The notes under the pieces: model-generated
Databases searched by the model: none
The model's input: the letters and a program-made list of their open reading frames with translations, nothing else
Told to the model about the DNA's origin: nothing
Made by a program: the position numbers and the translations under genes
In this document: one piece after another, positions 1 through 8,224 of the stretch
Layout: each line of letters opens with the position of its first letter
How positions within the stretch are numbered: position 1 is the first letter of the stretch
Assembly: GCF_051781005.1 (NCBI RefSeq)
Contig: NZ_JBPWOA010000032.1
Span: 186,001 to 250,000, forward strand
Length of the DNA stretch: 64,000 nt
Direction: 5' to 3'
Source of the DNA: Anabaena sp051781005
GTDB taxonomy: Bacteria > Cyanobacteriota > Cyanobacteriia > Cyanobacteriales > Nostocaceae

Positions 1-318
1 TTTATTATATTTATCCTCATGGGGAATATAACCCCAAGTCACATATTTACCCACACCAGCACCAAATCGATCTAAACCGATATCCAAACCCATGCGCCAA
101 TATAAACCCAAGTCAGATTCTCGATGTTTAATATCTTGATTCAACCATTTAATAAAATCCTCATAAGATTGAATTTCTTCATATCTTTCTAAAGAACATC
201 CTAGCCAAACAGGTTCTAACCAATTAGTGCGGAAATATTCCAGAATTGCCCAGGCGCGGGTAATATCCGTTAAAGTGGGGGCGCACATCACACCACCAGG
301 CACCATATAACTGCTATG
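1..318 (-). CDS. hupL: hupL, 3' part (uptake hydrogenase large subunit, split gene)
   Basis: Reading the minus strand from 318 down to 1 gives an uninterrupted frame beginning HSSYMVPGGVMCAPTLTD and running off the left edge. It is the continuation of the hupL fragment at 10772-11293. The codons for His-Ser-Ser-Tyr-Met lie in the 16-bp repeat shared with that fragment, so recombination between the repeats joins the two in frame. The segment has no start codon of its own. The C-terminal Ni-ligand cysteines and the true stop lie outside the window. HupL carries the NiFe active site of the uptake hydrogenase, which works in heterocysts. I read this as a gene split by a programmed element, not as a pseudogene. 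Confidence 0.93.
303..318. repeat. Left recombination repeat of hupL element
   Basis: CCATATAACTGCTATG. It differs from the other copy at 10783-10798 only at the 14th base (A here, G there). On the hupL strand that difference is a synonymous CAT/CAC histidine codon, so hupL keeps the same protein whichever side of that base the crossover falls. Confidence 0.95.
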
Positions 319-433
319 ACAACAGGTGATATGCTGTAAATATTCCTGAGTAACTTATTTTTCAGGTAATTTTGCTCAGTGATAACATTTTATTTTCACT
401 ATTTCAGTTTATAAATAAGGGAATATTTAGGGA

Positions 434-1894
434 ATGAGTCAGCAAAATCAGGGTAATTGCGAGGAGACATATTCCACATCTACACAGGAATATGCAAATG
501 CAGACTCAAGCGACTGGTTTGCAGATATGTTTGCAGATTTTGAGCCGCAGAACACCACAGACGGCAGCTATAGGGGAACAATGGCGAAAATAAAAGCAAC
601 GGAATTACAGTATCAAGCAGTTTTTGAACAGAAGTTAGTCGAAGCCAATACTAATTTAAAAAGGGAGAGAATAAGAGTTAGTATTAAACAAACTGGAAAT
701 TCTCTCCAATTACGAGCTACCCTACCGTTAAAACCAGGTGATCAAAGTGTAGGTAAACAGAAAAAACAGTATGATTTATCTCTAGGGATACCCGCAAATT
801 TAGAGGGATTAAAAACAGCCATTGAAGAAAGTTATGAGTTGGGTAAATTAATTGCTCGTCATACCTTCCAGTGGAATGAGAAATATTTAGGAATTAAATC
901 GAGAGAGAAGCAAGAAATCAAAACAATTGGGGAATTATTAGATACATTTGAGGAGAAATATTATCAAACCCGTCAGAAAACTATAACTAGTCAAAATACT
1001 TTTCCTAATTATATATCTGTAATTAAAAGAAACTTTCCTCTCACCCATTTAGCCACAAAAGAAAATTTTGAGGAAATCATTAATTCAGTTCAGGGTAATA
1101 AAAAGAATGAATTAATTGCGGTAACTTCGGTTTTGATTAAAACCTTTAATTTAGGATTTCAACTCGATGTCAAACGAGATCATGTTACTCCTGCTTATCG
1201 AGAAATACCTGAAGATGAAAAAATCATATCTGCTTTTGAACTGTTTAAAAAATTCGCCCTCAACCGCAAAAATACAAACATTAGTGATGAAATAGACACC
1301 TGGGAAATGTGGCGTTGGGTATATGGAATGTTAGCGACTTATGGGTTAAGACCAAGGGAATTATTTGTACAACCAGATATTAATTGGTGGATGTCTGCCC
1401 AAAATATAGACCATACTTGGAAAGTGAATAAAAATACCAAAACTGGATATAGAGAAGTTATTCCTTTTGTACCTGAATGGATAGAATTATTTGATTTAAA
1501 AAATCCCAAACCATTAAAGATTTTAGAGAAAAAAGTTGCAAAAATCGCATCTGTACAAAATATTAATTGGATGCGAAGAGATATATCCAGATGGTTTAGA
1601 AAAGTGGGAATTGAGTTTCAACCTTATGATTTACGGCATGGTTGTGCAATTCGAGCGCATCTTCAGGGAATACCGATTAAAGCCGCAGCAGATAATTTAG
1701 GTCATACTGTTGATGAACATACAAAGACTTATCAAAGATGGTTTGGGATTGAAAATAGGAAAAAAGCCTTTGGTGAGGTAATTAGTCAAAGGTCGTTAAT
1801 TGAGTTGCAGAAGAATGAGATTTTGACGCTAAGGATGGAGAATGAAAGGTTAAGGTTGGAAGTTGAAAAGTTGAAATTTTCGGAGAATGTCTAA
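434..1894 (+). CDS. xisC: Site-specific recombinase XisC (hupL element excisionase)
   Basis: A 486-aa tyrosine recombinase of the XisA/XisC group that catalyses excision of the hupL element by recombining the 16-bp repeats. The catalytic domain is in the C-terminal third. Box I arginine is near residue 306 (YGLRPREL). Box II reads YDLRHG near 398-402, with Tyr where most family members have His. The LGHTVDEH segment is near 423 and the nucleophile is Tyr433 in KTYQRWFG. A charged coiled tail follows (about 455-486). The ATG follows an AGGGA ribosome site, and the gene lies 115 bp inside the left repeat, the expected place for xisC. Family knowledge says expression is limited to differentiating heterocysts. 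The sequence shows no promoter that I can name. Confidence 0.92.
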   Translation: MSQQNQGNCEETYSTSTQEYANADSSDWFADMFADFEPQNTTDGSYRGTMAKIKATELQYQAVFEQKLVEANTNLKRERIRVSIKQTGNSLQLRATLPLKPGDQSVGKQKKQYDLSLGIPANLEGLKTAIEESYELGKLIARHTFQWNEKYLGIKSREKQEIKTIGELLDTFEEKYYQTRQKTITSQNTFPNYISVIKRNFPLTHLATKENFEEIINSVQGNKKNELIAVTSVLIKTFNLGFQLDVKRDHVTPAYREIPEDEKIISAFELFKKFALNRKNTNISDEIDTWEMWRWVYGMLATYGLRPRELFVQPDINWWMSAQNIDHTWKVNKNTKTGYREVIPFVPEWIELFDLKNPKPLKILEKKVAKIASVQNINWMRRDISRWFRKVGIEFQPYDLRHGCAIRAHLQGIPIKAAADNLGHTVDEHTKTYQRWFGIENRKKAFGEVISQRSLIELQKNEILTLRMENERLRLEVEKLKFSENV

Positions 1895-1992
1895 CAATCC
1901 AGAGGACTGCGAACAGCTTGACCACCACGGTTAAGGACGTGAGTATAAATCATGGTTGTTTTGATATCCTTGTATCCGAGTAGTTCCTGATG
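1891..1992 (-). pseudogene. Remnant of integron-type tyrosine recombinase (C-terminus only)
   Basis: The minus strand encodes an open tail reading HQELLGYKDIKTTMIYTHVL followed by NRGGQAVRSPLDC and a stop. This is the end of an IntI-like or phage-type integrase, with the H..LLG box, the catalytic Tyr in MIYTHV, and the NRGG..VRSPLD ending typical of integron integrases. No start codon or upstream catalytic boxes are present, so only about 33 residues survive. Its stop overlaps the last codons of xisC, tail to tail. A second integrating element probably once sat here and was truncated. Confidence 0.8.
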
Positions 1993-2100
1993 GTAAAAAC
2001 ATCTTGAAAATTCTGGATAACATCATGATTTGGATGTTACACGGAAAATTTATGGATATCAGCGATAAATATGCTGAAAAGCTTGTAATTATGTACAAAA

Positions 2101-2270
2101 TAGGGTAGATATACTGAATAATTCCGTCTATTAAGTACCACGACAGAATTAATTACATATTGGTTATTTACCAATTCTTTGCCAGTTAAGGATTTCAGCC
2201 CAGATTTTTGTGTAATTAATTTTGTCCAATTACTTACCCGGAAAAGGATAATAGCCACAAAATTTATATA
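2101..2270. repeat. Copy A of a dispersed palindromic repeat, split by the MITE
   Basis: The flanks of the MITE (2103-2133 and 2237-2266) together match the continuous copy at 8035-8096 with few differences. The unit contains a CTATTA...TAATAG inverted repeat around CCCGGAAAAGG. No gene is supported in 1993-2313. Confidence 0.75.
2134..2233. mobile_element. 100-bp MITE with inverted ends and TTA target duplication
   Basis: The unit has inverted ends of about 23 bp that match at 18 of 23 positions (GTACCACGACAGAATTAATT at the left, GTAATTGGACAAAATTAATT when the right end is reverse-complemented). It interrupts a sequence whose uninterrupted version is at 8035-8096. There, ...CCGTCTATTACCCGG... 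is continuous, while here TTA occurs on both sides (2131-2133 and 2234-2236). It is too short to code for a transposase. Its parent transposon is not in the window. Confidence 0.8.
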
Positions 2271-2313
2271 ATTCCTCATGTAACAAAAATATACGAAAAG
2301 GGGTATTGCTTAA

Positions 2314-2991
2314 ATGAGTAGTGAGTTAATCATTGTTGGATCGCAGCAGCCTATTCCATTGTGGGTTCCGGAAGCGGATATATTCTTAGACCAAGAGTCG
2401 ATTGGAAAAATTTCTGTAAGAGACCATATATCGTTTAGTATCTTACCAGGAAAATATTTGCTCTATCTTAGTTCAAGGACTCTTGGAATCCGGCAAAGAA
2501 CTAATAAAGTTCAATTTAAGATAGATGATGGTGAAAGTATTACTGTCCTCTACAGCATCAGTTTTTGGACAGGAGCAGGAGTGCTGAAAACACTAAGTCT
2601 TCAGAATCTCACAGAAAAAATGGAGGTATATATGTCAGACACTTTTAACAACGATTTTAGAAATGCAACTATTGCTAATCTTGCAAATAAAGTTGTAGAT
2701 AATGCACGACAGCAAGCAAATCAAAATATTTATGCAGTTGAACAGAAGCAAACATTGATTGATGCTGCTGCTGAAATTCAGAAACTTCTTAGACAGTTGG
2801 AAGGATCTAATCCTGCTGCTACCGAAGTCGAGAAAATTATGTATGTTAACGATGAAACGACTCCTAGTTTTAAGCGTCGTGTTGCTGGTGCATTGCAATC
2901 TGGTGGAGAAACAGCTATCGAAGAGTTTTTAGATAATCCCTATATAAATGTTGGGAAAGCCATCATCAAAGGTTGGATAAAGCCAGAATAG
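2314..2991 (+). CDS. Cyanobacterial two-domain protein: beta domain plus helical C-terminal domain
   Basis: 225 aa. Residues 1-95 look like a small beta-sandwich of the PEGA/DUF2846 kind, with a D-x-E-x-I-G-K-I turn and an LPGKYLLYL segment. Residues 110-225 are helical, with AAEIQKLLRQLE near 150 and a closing NPYINVGKAIIKGWIKPE. That helical module recurs, as far as I recall, at the C-termini of many cyanobacterial pentapeptide-repeat and signalling or conflict proteins and probably mediates protein contacts. No catalytic residues are evident and there is no signal peptide or membrane segment. The gene stands alone between the MITE region and a repeat array. Its function is unknown. Confidence 0.7.
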   Translation: MSSELIIVGSQQPIPLWVPEADIFLDQESIGKISVRDHISFSILPGKYLLYLSSRTLGIRQRTNKVQFKIDDGESITVLYSISFWTGAGVLKTLSLQNLTEKMEVYMSDTFNNDFRNATIANLANKVVDNARQQANQNIYAVEQKQTLIDAAAEIQKLLRQLEGSNPAATEVEKIMYVNDETTPSFKRRVAGALQSGGETAIEEFLDNPYINVGKAIIKGWIKPE

Positions 2992-3087
2992 AGAGAAATA
3001 TGAGATGCTGCATAACAATTCGCTTTGGGTGGACTGGCAAAGCTAGTGCGATCGCCGATCTTGTAGCGACTGTCTTGATTGTCAAGT

Positions 3088-3312
3088 GCGATCGCTAATA
3101 TTGGGGAAATGCGATCGCTCAAAATCCATTGTCTTGCGCTTCCTTAACTGCGATCGCTAATATTGGGGAAATGCGATCGCTGAAAATCCATTATCTTGTG
3201 TTTCTTTAACTGCGATTTTGAGTTAATGCGATCGCTAATATTGGGTTAGTGCGATCGCTCAAAATCCATTATCTTGTGCTTCCTTAACTGCGATTAACTG
3301 CGATCGCTATTA
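3088..3312. repeat. HIP1-based tandem repeat, about 62-bp unit, three copies
   Basis: Units begin at 3088, 3150 and 3228, each with GCGATCGCTAATATTGGG, then a second GCGATCGCT, then AAAATCCATTATCTTGTG and CTTCCTTAACT. Copies two and three are separated by 16 extra bases (GCGATTTTGAGTTAAT). A partial copy of the same unit occurs at 5180-5225. There is no gene in 2992-3406, and the units are contiguous, without the unique spacers of a CRISPR array. Confidence 0.85.
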
Positions 3313-3406
3313 AGTAGAGAATCTTACCTTAGATTATCAAAGGATTGAAATAGCGTCACGTTAATATCGTTTAAGGTAATATGAGATAATGATTTAATAA
3401 ATTTAT

Positions 3407-3757
3407 TTGTATTTTACCCTTGAGATCATTCATATTTTACAAGAACTTGCAACACCTACCCAAATCAACGAGATGCTTCAAGCCAATCGTTTCTATATTA
3501 AAACAGCCGTAGATATATGCCATCAAATTTTGGCAGGTGGAGGTGAAATGCACTCCGACTGCGAAACTATTTTACTTGAAAATGGAAGTCAACAGCAGGA
3601 CATTTGGGGTGCGAGTTGGAATCCTATTTCTCAAGAAATTTTCTATGAATCAATGGTAAATCTCCGTCCACGTCAAAATAGAGCAATGGAAATTTTAGAT
3701 CCGACGATTCGTGAACAGGTGAAACAAATCATCCACAAGTTATTAGGAGGCGTATGA
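3407..3757 (+). CDS. DUF5674 family protein
   Basis: 116 aa. It matches the small DUF5674 family from memory: the pattern ATPTQINEML, then KTAVDICHQILAGGGEMHSD, then LLENGSQQQDIWGA and a closing LRPRQNRAMEI covers nearly the whole protein. The biochemical role is unknown. The start is a TTG with no good ribosome site. It is chosen because family members begin just before the conserved ATP-x-Q segment and the next ATG (about 3473) would remove it. The stop overlaps the next gene by 4 bp (ATGA), so the two are probably translated together. The conserved charged residues suggest an enzyme or a toxin-like factor, but nothing here decides. Confidence 0.75.
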   Translation: MYFTLEIIHILQELATPTQINEMLQANRFYIKTAVDICHQILAGGGEMHSDCETILLENGSQQQDIWGASWNPISQEIFYESMVNLRPRQNRAMEILDPTIREQVKQIIHKLLGGV

Positions 3758-4101
3758 ATAACTGGACTGTAGAACAAATTGCATTTCGATGTGAGCGCCT
3801 TTCTGTACGTCTGGAACGATTAGCACAGAACTTTCTGCAAATGGCATCTCTCAGTTTGGATGGGGTTAATGGGGAAGCGGTACTTGGGATTGTTAGAGAA
3901 AGTAAAGTATTTTTAGAACTGACAGCGATTGATTTAGATGTGGACAGTGCCTTTGAACTCGCTCAAATGCAACGTCAATTGTCTCGATGGCATATTCATT
4001 GGTGGTCAACTTGGGCAAGTGATTCTAGTCGTCTGGAAATTTCAACCTTGTCTCAAACCTGGGCAAATCAAATTAGGCAAATGGCAGGAGTTCTGGTTTA
4101 A
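3754..4101 (+). CDS. Small hypothetical protein coupled to the DUF5674 gene
   Basis: 115 aa, mostly helical by composition, with no transmembrane segment and no motif I recognise. Its ATG overlaps the stop of the DUF5674 gene and an AGGAGG-like site lies just upstream, so a two-gene operon is clear. Short cotranslated pairs like this are often toxin-antitoxin or enzyme-partner modules. A Trp-rich patch (WHIHWWSTW) near residues 78-86 is its most distinctive feature. The product is unknown and the call rests on the strong ribosome site and the overlap. Confidence 0.6.
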   Translation: MNNWTVEQIAFRCERLSVRLERLAQNFLQMASLSLDGVNGEAVLGIVRESKVFLELTAIDLDVDSAFELAQMQRQLSRWHIHWWSTWASDSSRLEISTLSQTWANQIRQMAGVLV

Positions 4102-4121
4102 ATTCCCATCTCTTAACCGTA

Positions 4122-4340
4122 CTAGGCATGAGTTGATGTTTCTTGGCGATCCTGAATCATCTGCATCAGGATGTTTGCAGCTGCCGTTGCGTCGTAGGGC
4201 GACCAAATCGGATACTCTGATGCAGAAAAGATAACTTGTAGTTCAGCGTCTGGGATTTGTGTGGCTAGGAGTTTGAAGAGTGATAATTTGTCTGATTGAC
4301 TTAGATTATTGACCAGAGGAATTAACTCAGCAAGTGACAT
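4122..4340 (-). CDS. Short antitoxin-like protein
   Basis: 72 aa beginning MSLAELIPLVNNLSQSDKLS. This opening is typical of small cyanobacterial proteins usually encoded next to PIN or other toxins, in which a helix with a repeated L-x-x-x-x-K-L pattern is thought to serve as the antitoxin's binding segment. A SPYDATAAA stretch lies near residues 47-55. It is 33 bp downstream of the DUF433/DUF5615 pair on the same strand, so it may be a third member of that operon or an orphan antitoxin. No recognised DNA-binding motif is visible. Confidence 0.6.
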   Translation of the reverse strand: MSLAELIPLVNNLSQSDKLSLFKLLATQIPDAELQVIFSASEYPIWSPYDATAAANILMQMIQDRQETSTHA

Positions 4341-4373
4341 AGTTTAAACTTTCATTCCAATTTTTTAGTGCGA

Positions 4374-4706
4374 TTATGATAGAGCAAGCAATGATGAATT
4401 TTCATCTTCATAAAATAATTTGATCGTGCTGAACTCCCGACGCAGTAAATTTTCAACTTGTAAGGTAGAACAGTTTCCAAGTCTAAGCCAGATGACTTTT
4501 GGAGGATTCCCAAACACTAAACTCAGATCGTGCATATCAGCATCTTTCGAGACGATCATCAAATCATTATCTTTTGCATAATTCCAAACTATCGGGTCTA
4601 TTGTTGCTTTCATACCTACATCCCGAACATGAAGTGAGTCTGGAAAAAGATCGCTCAAACGGGTGGATAATTTAGGGGATAAGTTCTCATCAAACAGTAA
4701 TTTCAT
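4374..4706 (-). CDS. DUF5615 PIN-like toxin
   Basis: 110 aa. It starts MKLLFDENLSPKL, the diagnostic opening of DUF5615, a small Mut7-C/PIN-like nuclease fold. The acidic residues expected for metal binding are present: Asp6 and Glu7, the DVGMKATID segment near 29-37, and VSKDADMHDLS near 52-62. It overlaps the upstream DUF433 gene by 4 bp. By family knowledge this pair forms a type II toxin-antitoxin module with the toxin probably acting on RNA. Activity has not been shown for this protein. Confidence 0.85.
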   Translation of the reverse strand: MKLLFDENLSPKLSTRLSDLFPDSLHVRDVGMKATIDPIVWNYAKDNDLMIVSKDADMHDLSLVFGNPPKVIWLRLGNCSTLQVENLLRREFSTIKLFYEDENSSLLALS

Positions 4707-4933
4707 GCTGATAAAGTCGAAATCATCAGCCGACGTTCACGGTCAGCAGCATAAGCAATACAAGCTTTTAAATCTTCTCGCGTCAGATCGGGAAAATCAT
4801 CAAGAATTTCTGCTTCGGTCATCTCAGAAGCTAGGTATTCAAGCACCTCATAAACTGTAATTCGCAAGCCACGTACACAAGGCTTCCCACCGCGTTTATT
4901 GGGTTCGATTGTGATATAGTTTCTGTAATTCAT
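4703..4933 (-). CDS. DUF433 antitoxin
   Basis: 76 aa. The pattern I-x-x-x-P-x-x-x-GGKPCVRGLRITVYEVLEYLA is the DUF433 helix-turn-helix signature, followed by the MTEAEILDDFPDLTREDL helix pair typical of the family. It is the first gene of the pair and overlaps the toxin start by 4 bp, which fits translational coupling. By analogy it would bind the toxin and autorepress the operon. No operator is identified. Confidence 0.87.
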   Translation of the reverse strand: MNYRNYITIEPNKRGGKPCVRGLRITVYEVLEYLASEMTEAEILDDFPDLTREDLKACIAYAADRERRLMISTLSA

Positions 4934-4989
4934 TATGTGGTGAGTGCATTCTTAGCAACTTATCTAATCTTACTATGTATTTCTGCTAA

Positions 4990-5330
4990 AAACTCAATAA
5001 CTTCACTGTTTAACATCTTTGAGAAAAGCGATAGCGCAAGCGCTGCTGCAAGCAGTTCGCTAAATTTTCATTTTCTTGTACTTCCTTAACTATTATTAAA
5101 TGCGATGCCTTCGGCGAGCGAAGCTATCGCTAGTTCTAGTTTAAGTGCGATGCCTTCGGCGAGCGAAGCGATCGCTCAATTTCCATTGTCTTGTGCTTCC
5201 TTAACTACTATTAACTGCGATCGCAGCATAACAAAACATGGGAGCGGACAAATATGATATTTTAGTTTTGAGTTGGGAGCGATACCTGCGGTAAGCTAGG
5301 CGTTAGCCTAACCGCTCAATTCAACCATTA
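4990..5330. repeat. Cluster of HIP1-type dispersed repeats
   Basis: This gene-free stretch (4934-5400) holds several repeat families. GATGCCTTCGGCGAGCGAAG-type palindromes occur twice (about 5102-5131 and 5148-5176), each ending in an ATCGC core. A partial copy of the 62-bp unit from 3088 lies at about 5180-5225. A TAACATCTTTGAGAAAAGCG segment near 5011 recurs at about 9378. Another inverted unit (TAGGCGTTAGCCTA) lies near 5298. Confidence 0.75.
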
Positions 5331-5400
5331 TGCAGATTGAATTCTTGGTAACGATAACGGCTTGAAAAATTCACATTAACCTCAGCTTGAAATTTCAAAG

Positions 5401-6252
5401 ATGAATTTATCTAAAGACTTGTTCCGCAAAGGTTTGTCAGTTAGTTTTTCTCTTGTCGTCATCATGACTTTCCTTGCACCGAAAGCAAAAGCTGAATATG
5501 CTTGCGGTGGCGCTGGTCCTGGAGAGATAGTGGTTGGGAGAACCGAAGGGGGGCATGGTGTCGCATCTGTTCTCCTTTGTGACAGAGACCCGAATTATCA
5601 AGAGGAGCAAGAGGATCGAGGGAGTGATAGTTCTCGTTATTACGACCCTCAGTTTGCGGCTCTACAGCTTCAATCCGCTGCTGCCATGATCAATTTGCAA
5701 CAACAAGCTCAATTATTGCAAGATCCTAAGTATCTAAAATATATATCGGGCAGTTGGAACCTTTTTCCTACTTCAAGGTTAGAGGGGATGAAATCAGGTG
5801 GCTATTGTGTTGCATCCTTTTTAAAGGCATCAATGGATCCAGAAGCTAAAGATGCCCCAGTCATGATCAATTTGTTGGGGCCAAGTGGCAACGAAAAGTT
5901 TGCTCTCCTGACATTTGCAACCGAAAGTATTCCTAGACCTAAAACGATACAAACAATCACGGTTACTTTGATTCAAAACAATGACCCCCCTGCTACTGTC
6001 AAGGCATTCAATTACACAATGCCAGATATGCCATTTGGGGTGATTGCTTTTGCTGTACCGTCAATTGATGCAGCTTTAGCGGGGATAGAAGATGTCCAGA
6101 ACTTTGATGTAAAAATAGATGGTAAGTCTGTTGCTAAGACCATGTGGCATAGTGGGCTAAGGGTAAGGGATGAATTCCGTAAGTGCTTGAATGGTAAACC
6201 TTATTCGGTAACGGAGATTGACATAGTGCCGGAGCGTTTGAAAAAACCATAA
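5401..6252 (+). CDS. Secreted hypothetical protein
   Basis: 283 aa with a clear Sec signal peptide: the basic start MNLSKDLFRKG, a hydrophobic core to about residue 25, and a likely AKA cleavage site before EYACGGAG near residue 31. The mature part has few cysteines (CGG near 35, LLCDRD near 60, GYCVAS near 140, RKCLNG near 263), which may form disulfides in the periplasm. A Gln/Ala-rich helix occupies about 85-110. I do not recognise a family. The gene stands alone in the element, and no strong ribosome site is visible, so the ATG is chosen because it opens the signal peptide. Confidence 0.6.
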   Translation: MNLSKDLFRKGLSVSFSLVVIMTFLAPKAKAEYACGGAGPGEIVVGRTEGGHGVASVLLCDRDPNYQEEQEDRGSDSSRYYDPQFAALQLQSAAAMINLQQQAQLLQDPKYLKYISGSWNLFPTSRLEGMKSGGYCVASFLKASMDPEAKDAPVMINLLGPSGNEKFALLTFATESIPRPKTIQTITVTLIQNNDPPATVKAFNYTMPDMPFGVIAFAVPSIDAALAGIEDVQNFDVKIDGKSVAKTMWHSGLRVRDEFRKCLNGKPYSVTEIDIVPERLKKP

Positions 6253-6386
6253 CTCAGAATGATAGGAATTGTGGGTAATGCTTTGCGATCGCTTAATTTT
6301 CAAACCGAGAAATCAATAGACCTCTTGCAAAAGTCCTTCTTTGCGTTCTCTTCTCTGCGACTCTGCGTGAAACAAAAATATAATAC

Positions 6387-7937
6387 TCACGCCCGAATCA
6401 CAGTAATCCGACGTTGATTTTCTGTCACCACAACCTGAGTTGACAAACGTTCTTCCATTGGGAGGGCATTTTTACGCCTATCAAACACAAACAACCAAGC
6501 AAAATCCAACCCCAAACGCCCTAAATAGGATTCTAACTGCTCAATACCCTCAGTTTGGGGGTCACGCTTTTTCTCCCGCCAGACCTTTAACTCAATACCT
6601 AACGTTACATCTTTGTAACGCAGACATAAATCCATTCTGTCACTACCAATTGCATATTCCCGTTCCAAGACTCCACCACCATTGATAACACGATGCAAGA
6701 AAGCCATTAATACGATATGCGGTGCAATTTCATGGTAGCCAGTGCTACCTAATAACGTTTCTCCGTGCTGTCGCCAAAACTTGAGAAATGCTGCAAGTAA
6801 CGCATCTATATTTAATTCACCTTCCGGGGTTAACCAAGTTGGTGCAATCATTGGTAGAGAAGCCATTGGTGTGACAGTTAATACCCTGGGTAAAACTTCT
6901 CGATAAATTGGATTAGCAATGGTTAACCCACCTTGGGGGTGCATTTTACACAATCCCAAATCAATCACAAATTGAATATCATCATTGGGTATATCCCCCA
7001 ATTCCAAACCTGCTAACATCGGCTCAATAATTGCTTTTATTCTTGGTTCTCGTAAGCGTTCAGCTAAACTATCCAGATGAGTATCTTGACGAGCAATTAA
7101 TATTTCCTTTGCCTGTAAAATATGTTCTTTTGTAATAGCAATACTTCTATCCTTAACCATTTTTTCTACAACTTCTTTAGCCAGAGCATTAACTAACCAA
7201 GGTTGTCCTTGGGTTAAATCAAAAGCTGTTTCTGTGGCTTCTTTTGTGAAAATTTGTCCTGTTTCTTCTGTATGTTGTTGATATAGTTCTACAACTTCCT
7301 CAGCATTAAAATTTCTCAGAGTAATAGAACTAACTTTAATATTAAATGGACTGGATGTATTTAATCTGTCACTACCACCGGATGCTACTTTATAATCTCG
7401 CACATCTCTTAAACCAATTAATCCTACAGAGGTCGGAAAATTGTTGGGGCGATTGGGAAAACCATCTCTTAATTGACGTAAAACTGAAATTAATGTTTGG
7501 TCTTGTAGGGAATCAATTTCATCTATAAATAATACTAACGGACGATTTATAGCTCTTGACCAAGCTCTTAAATTTTCGCCAATTCTCTGCCCAGGGGCAT
7601 TATAAACCCAAGTTGGGGGTTGTAGTTCTGGGGGTAAGTTATCCTCAATTGTATTTCTCCAAGTTCCCAAAATCGCTAATTCTGCCGCACCTGGGTCATG
7701 ATTAAAAGCACTTCCTACCTCTGCTTATACCATTATTGCTGCATAATTTCCTGTGGCGGTAAGTTGCTGTGCTAGGGCTAACATTGCTGTTGTTTTCCCT
7801 GTTTGTCGCGGTGCGTGAAGGACAAAATAACTACGCTGTTGAATTAGCTCCTCCAAATCTGGTAATCTGACTGTTGGAGATAGCATATAGTGGATATCGT
7901 CTTTACAAGGACCTGCAATATTGAACCAGCGAGACAT
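6387..7937 (-). pseudogene. AAA-type ATPase with C-terminal PD-(D/E)xK-like nuclease domain, broken by one stop
   Basis: The first part (7937-7725) encodes MSRWFNIAGPCKDDIHYML and a Walker A in HAPRQTGKTTAML. After an in-frame TAA at 7725-7727 the same frame continues without a gap through AEVGSAFNHDPGAAELAILG to 6387. The continuation holds Walker B (PLVLFIDEIDSL) and, near the C-terminus, a nuclease-like core (GSDRMDLCLRYKD, then GIELKVWREKKRD). A single base change would account for the stop, for example TCA or TTA to TAA. The intact protein would have about 516 residues and matches the common cyanobacterial AAA-like plus nuclease family, probably a nucleic-acid-acting ATPase. A restart in the second half would lack Walker A. 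It may be a recent loss or a sequencing error. Confidence 0.82.
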
Positions 7938-8034
7938 AGGATTTTAGCAGTTAGCGAACACTTTGAGTTTAGACGATTTTGGGGTTGGGGATGGCAGAAA
8001 GGACTAATTGGGGATTTTTGTGTGTTTAAATATC

Positions 8035-8155
8035 GGGTAGATATACCGAAGCATTCCGTCTATTACCCGGAAAAGGATAATAGCCAGAAAATTTATTGCT
8101 ATCCACCCAGATTTAGGTAGTTATCTGGAAATTTTCTGTATAATTAGGTGGATAT
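8035..8155. repeat. Copy B of the dispersed repeat (uninterrupted), with adjoining inverted repeats
   Basis: Positions 8035-8096 are the intact version of the sequence split by the MITE at 2134-2233. It can fold: CGGGTA pairs with TACCCG, and CTATTA with TAATAG. A further inverted pair, TATCCACC / GGTGGATA, encloses 8100-8153. No gene is supported in 7938-8224. Confidence 0.7.
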
Positions 8156-8224
8156 TGACGATATACAGAAAAGTTCTTGATATCTTGATGTACAGCGGTA
8201 CAAGTTATACATATAAGCAAAGAG

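Noticed and set aside
2037..2279. 80-residue minus-strand frame
   Set aside because: It spans the MITE and the dispersed repeat flanks. It has no family similarity I can see and is explained by repeats.
3088..3312. Tandem array that might be taken for CRISPR
   Set aside because: Units are contiguous with no unique spacers, are built on GCGATCGC, and no cas genes are present.
3938..4234. 98-residue plus-strand frame overlapping the DUF5674 partner
   Set aside because: It lies in a different frame of a real gene and runs on antisense to the 72-aa antitoxin-like gene. It shows no family pattern.
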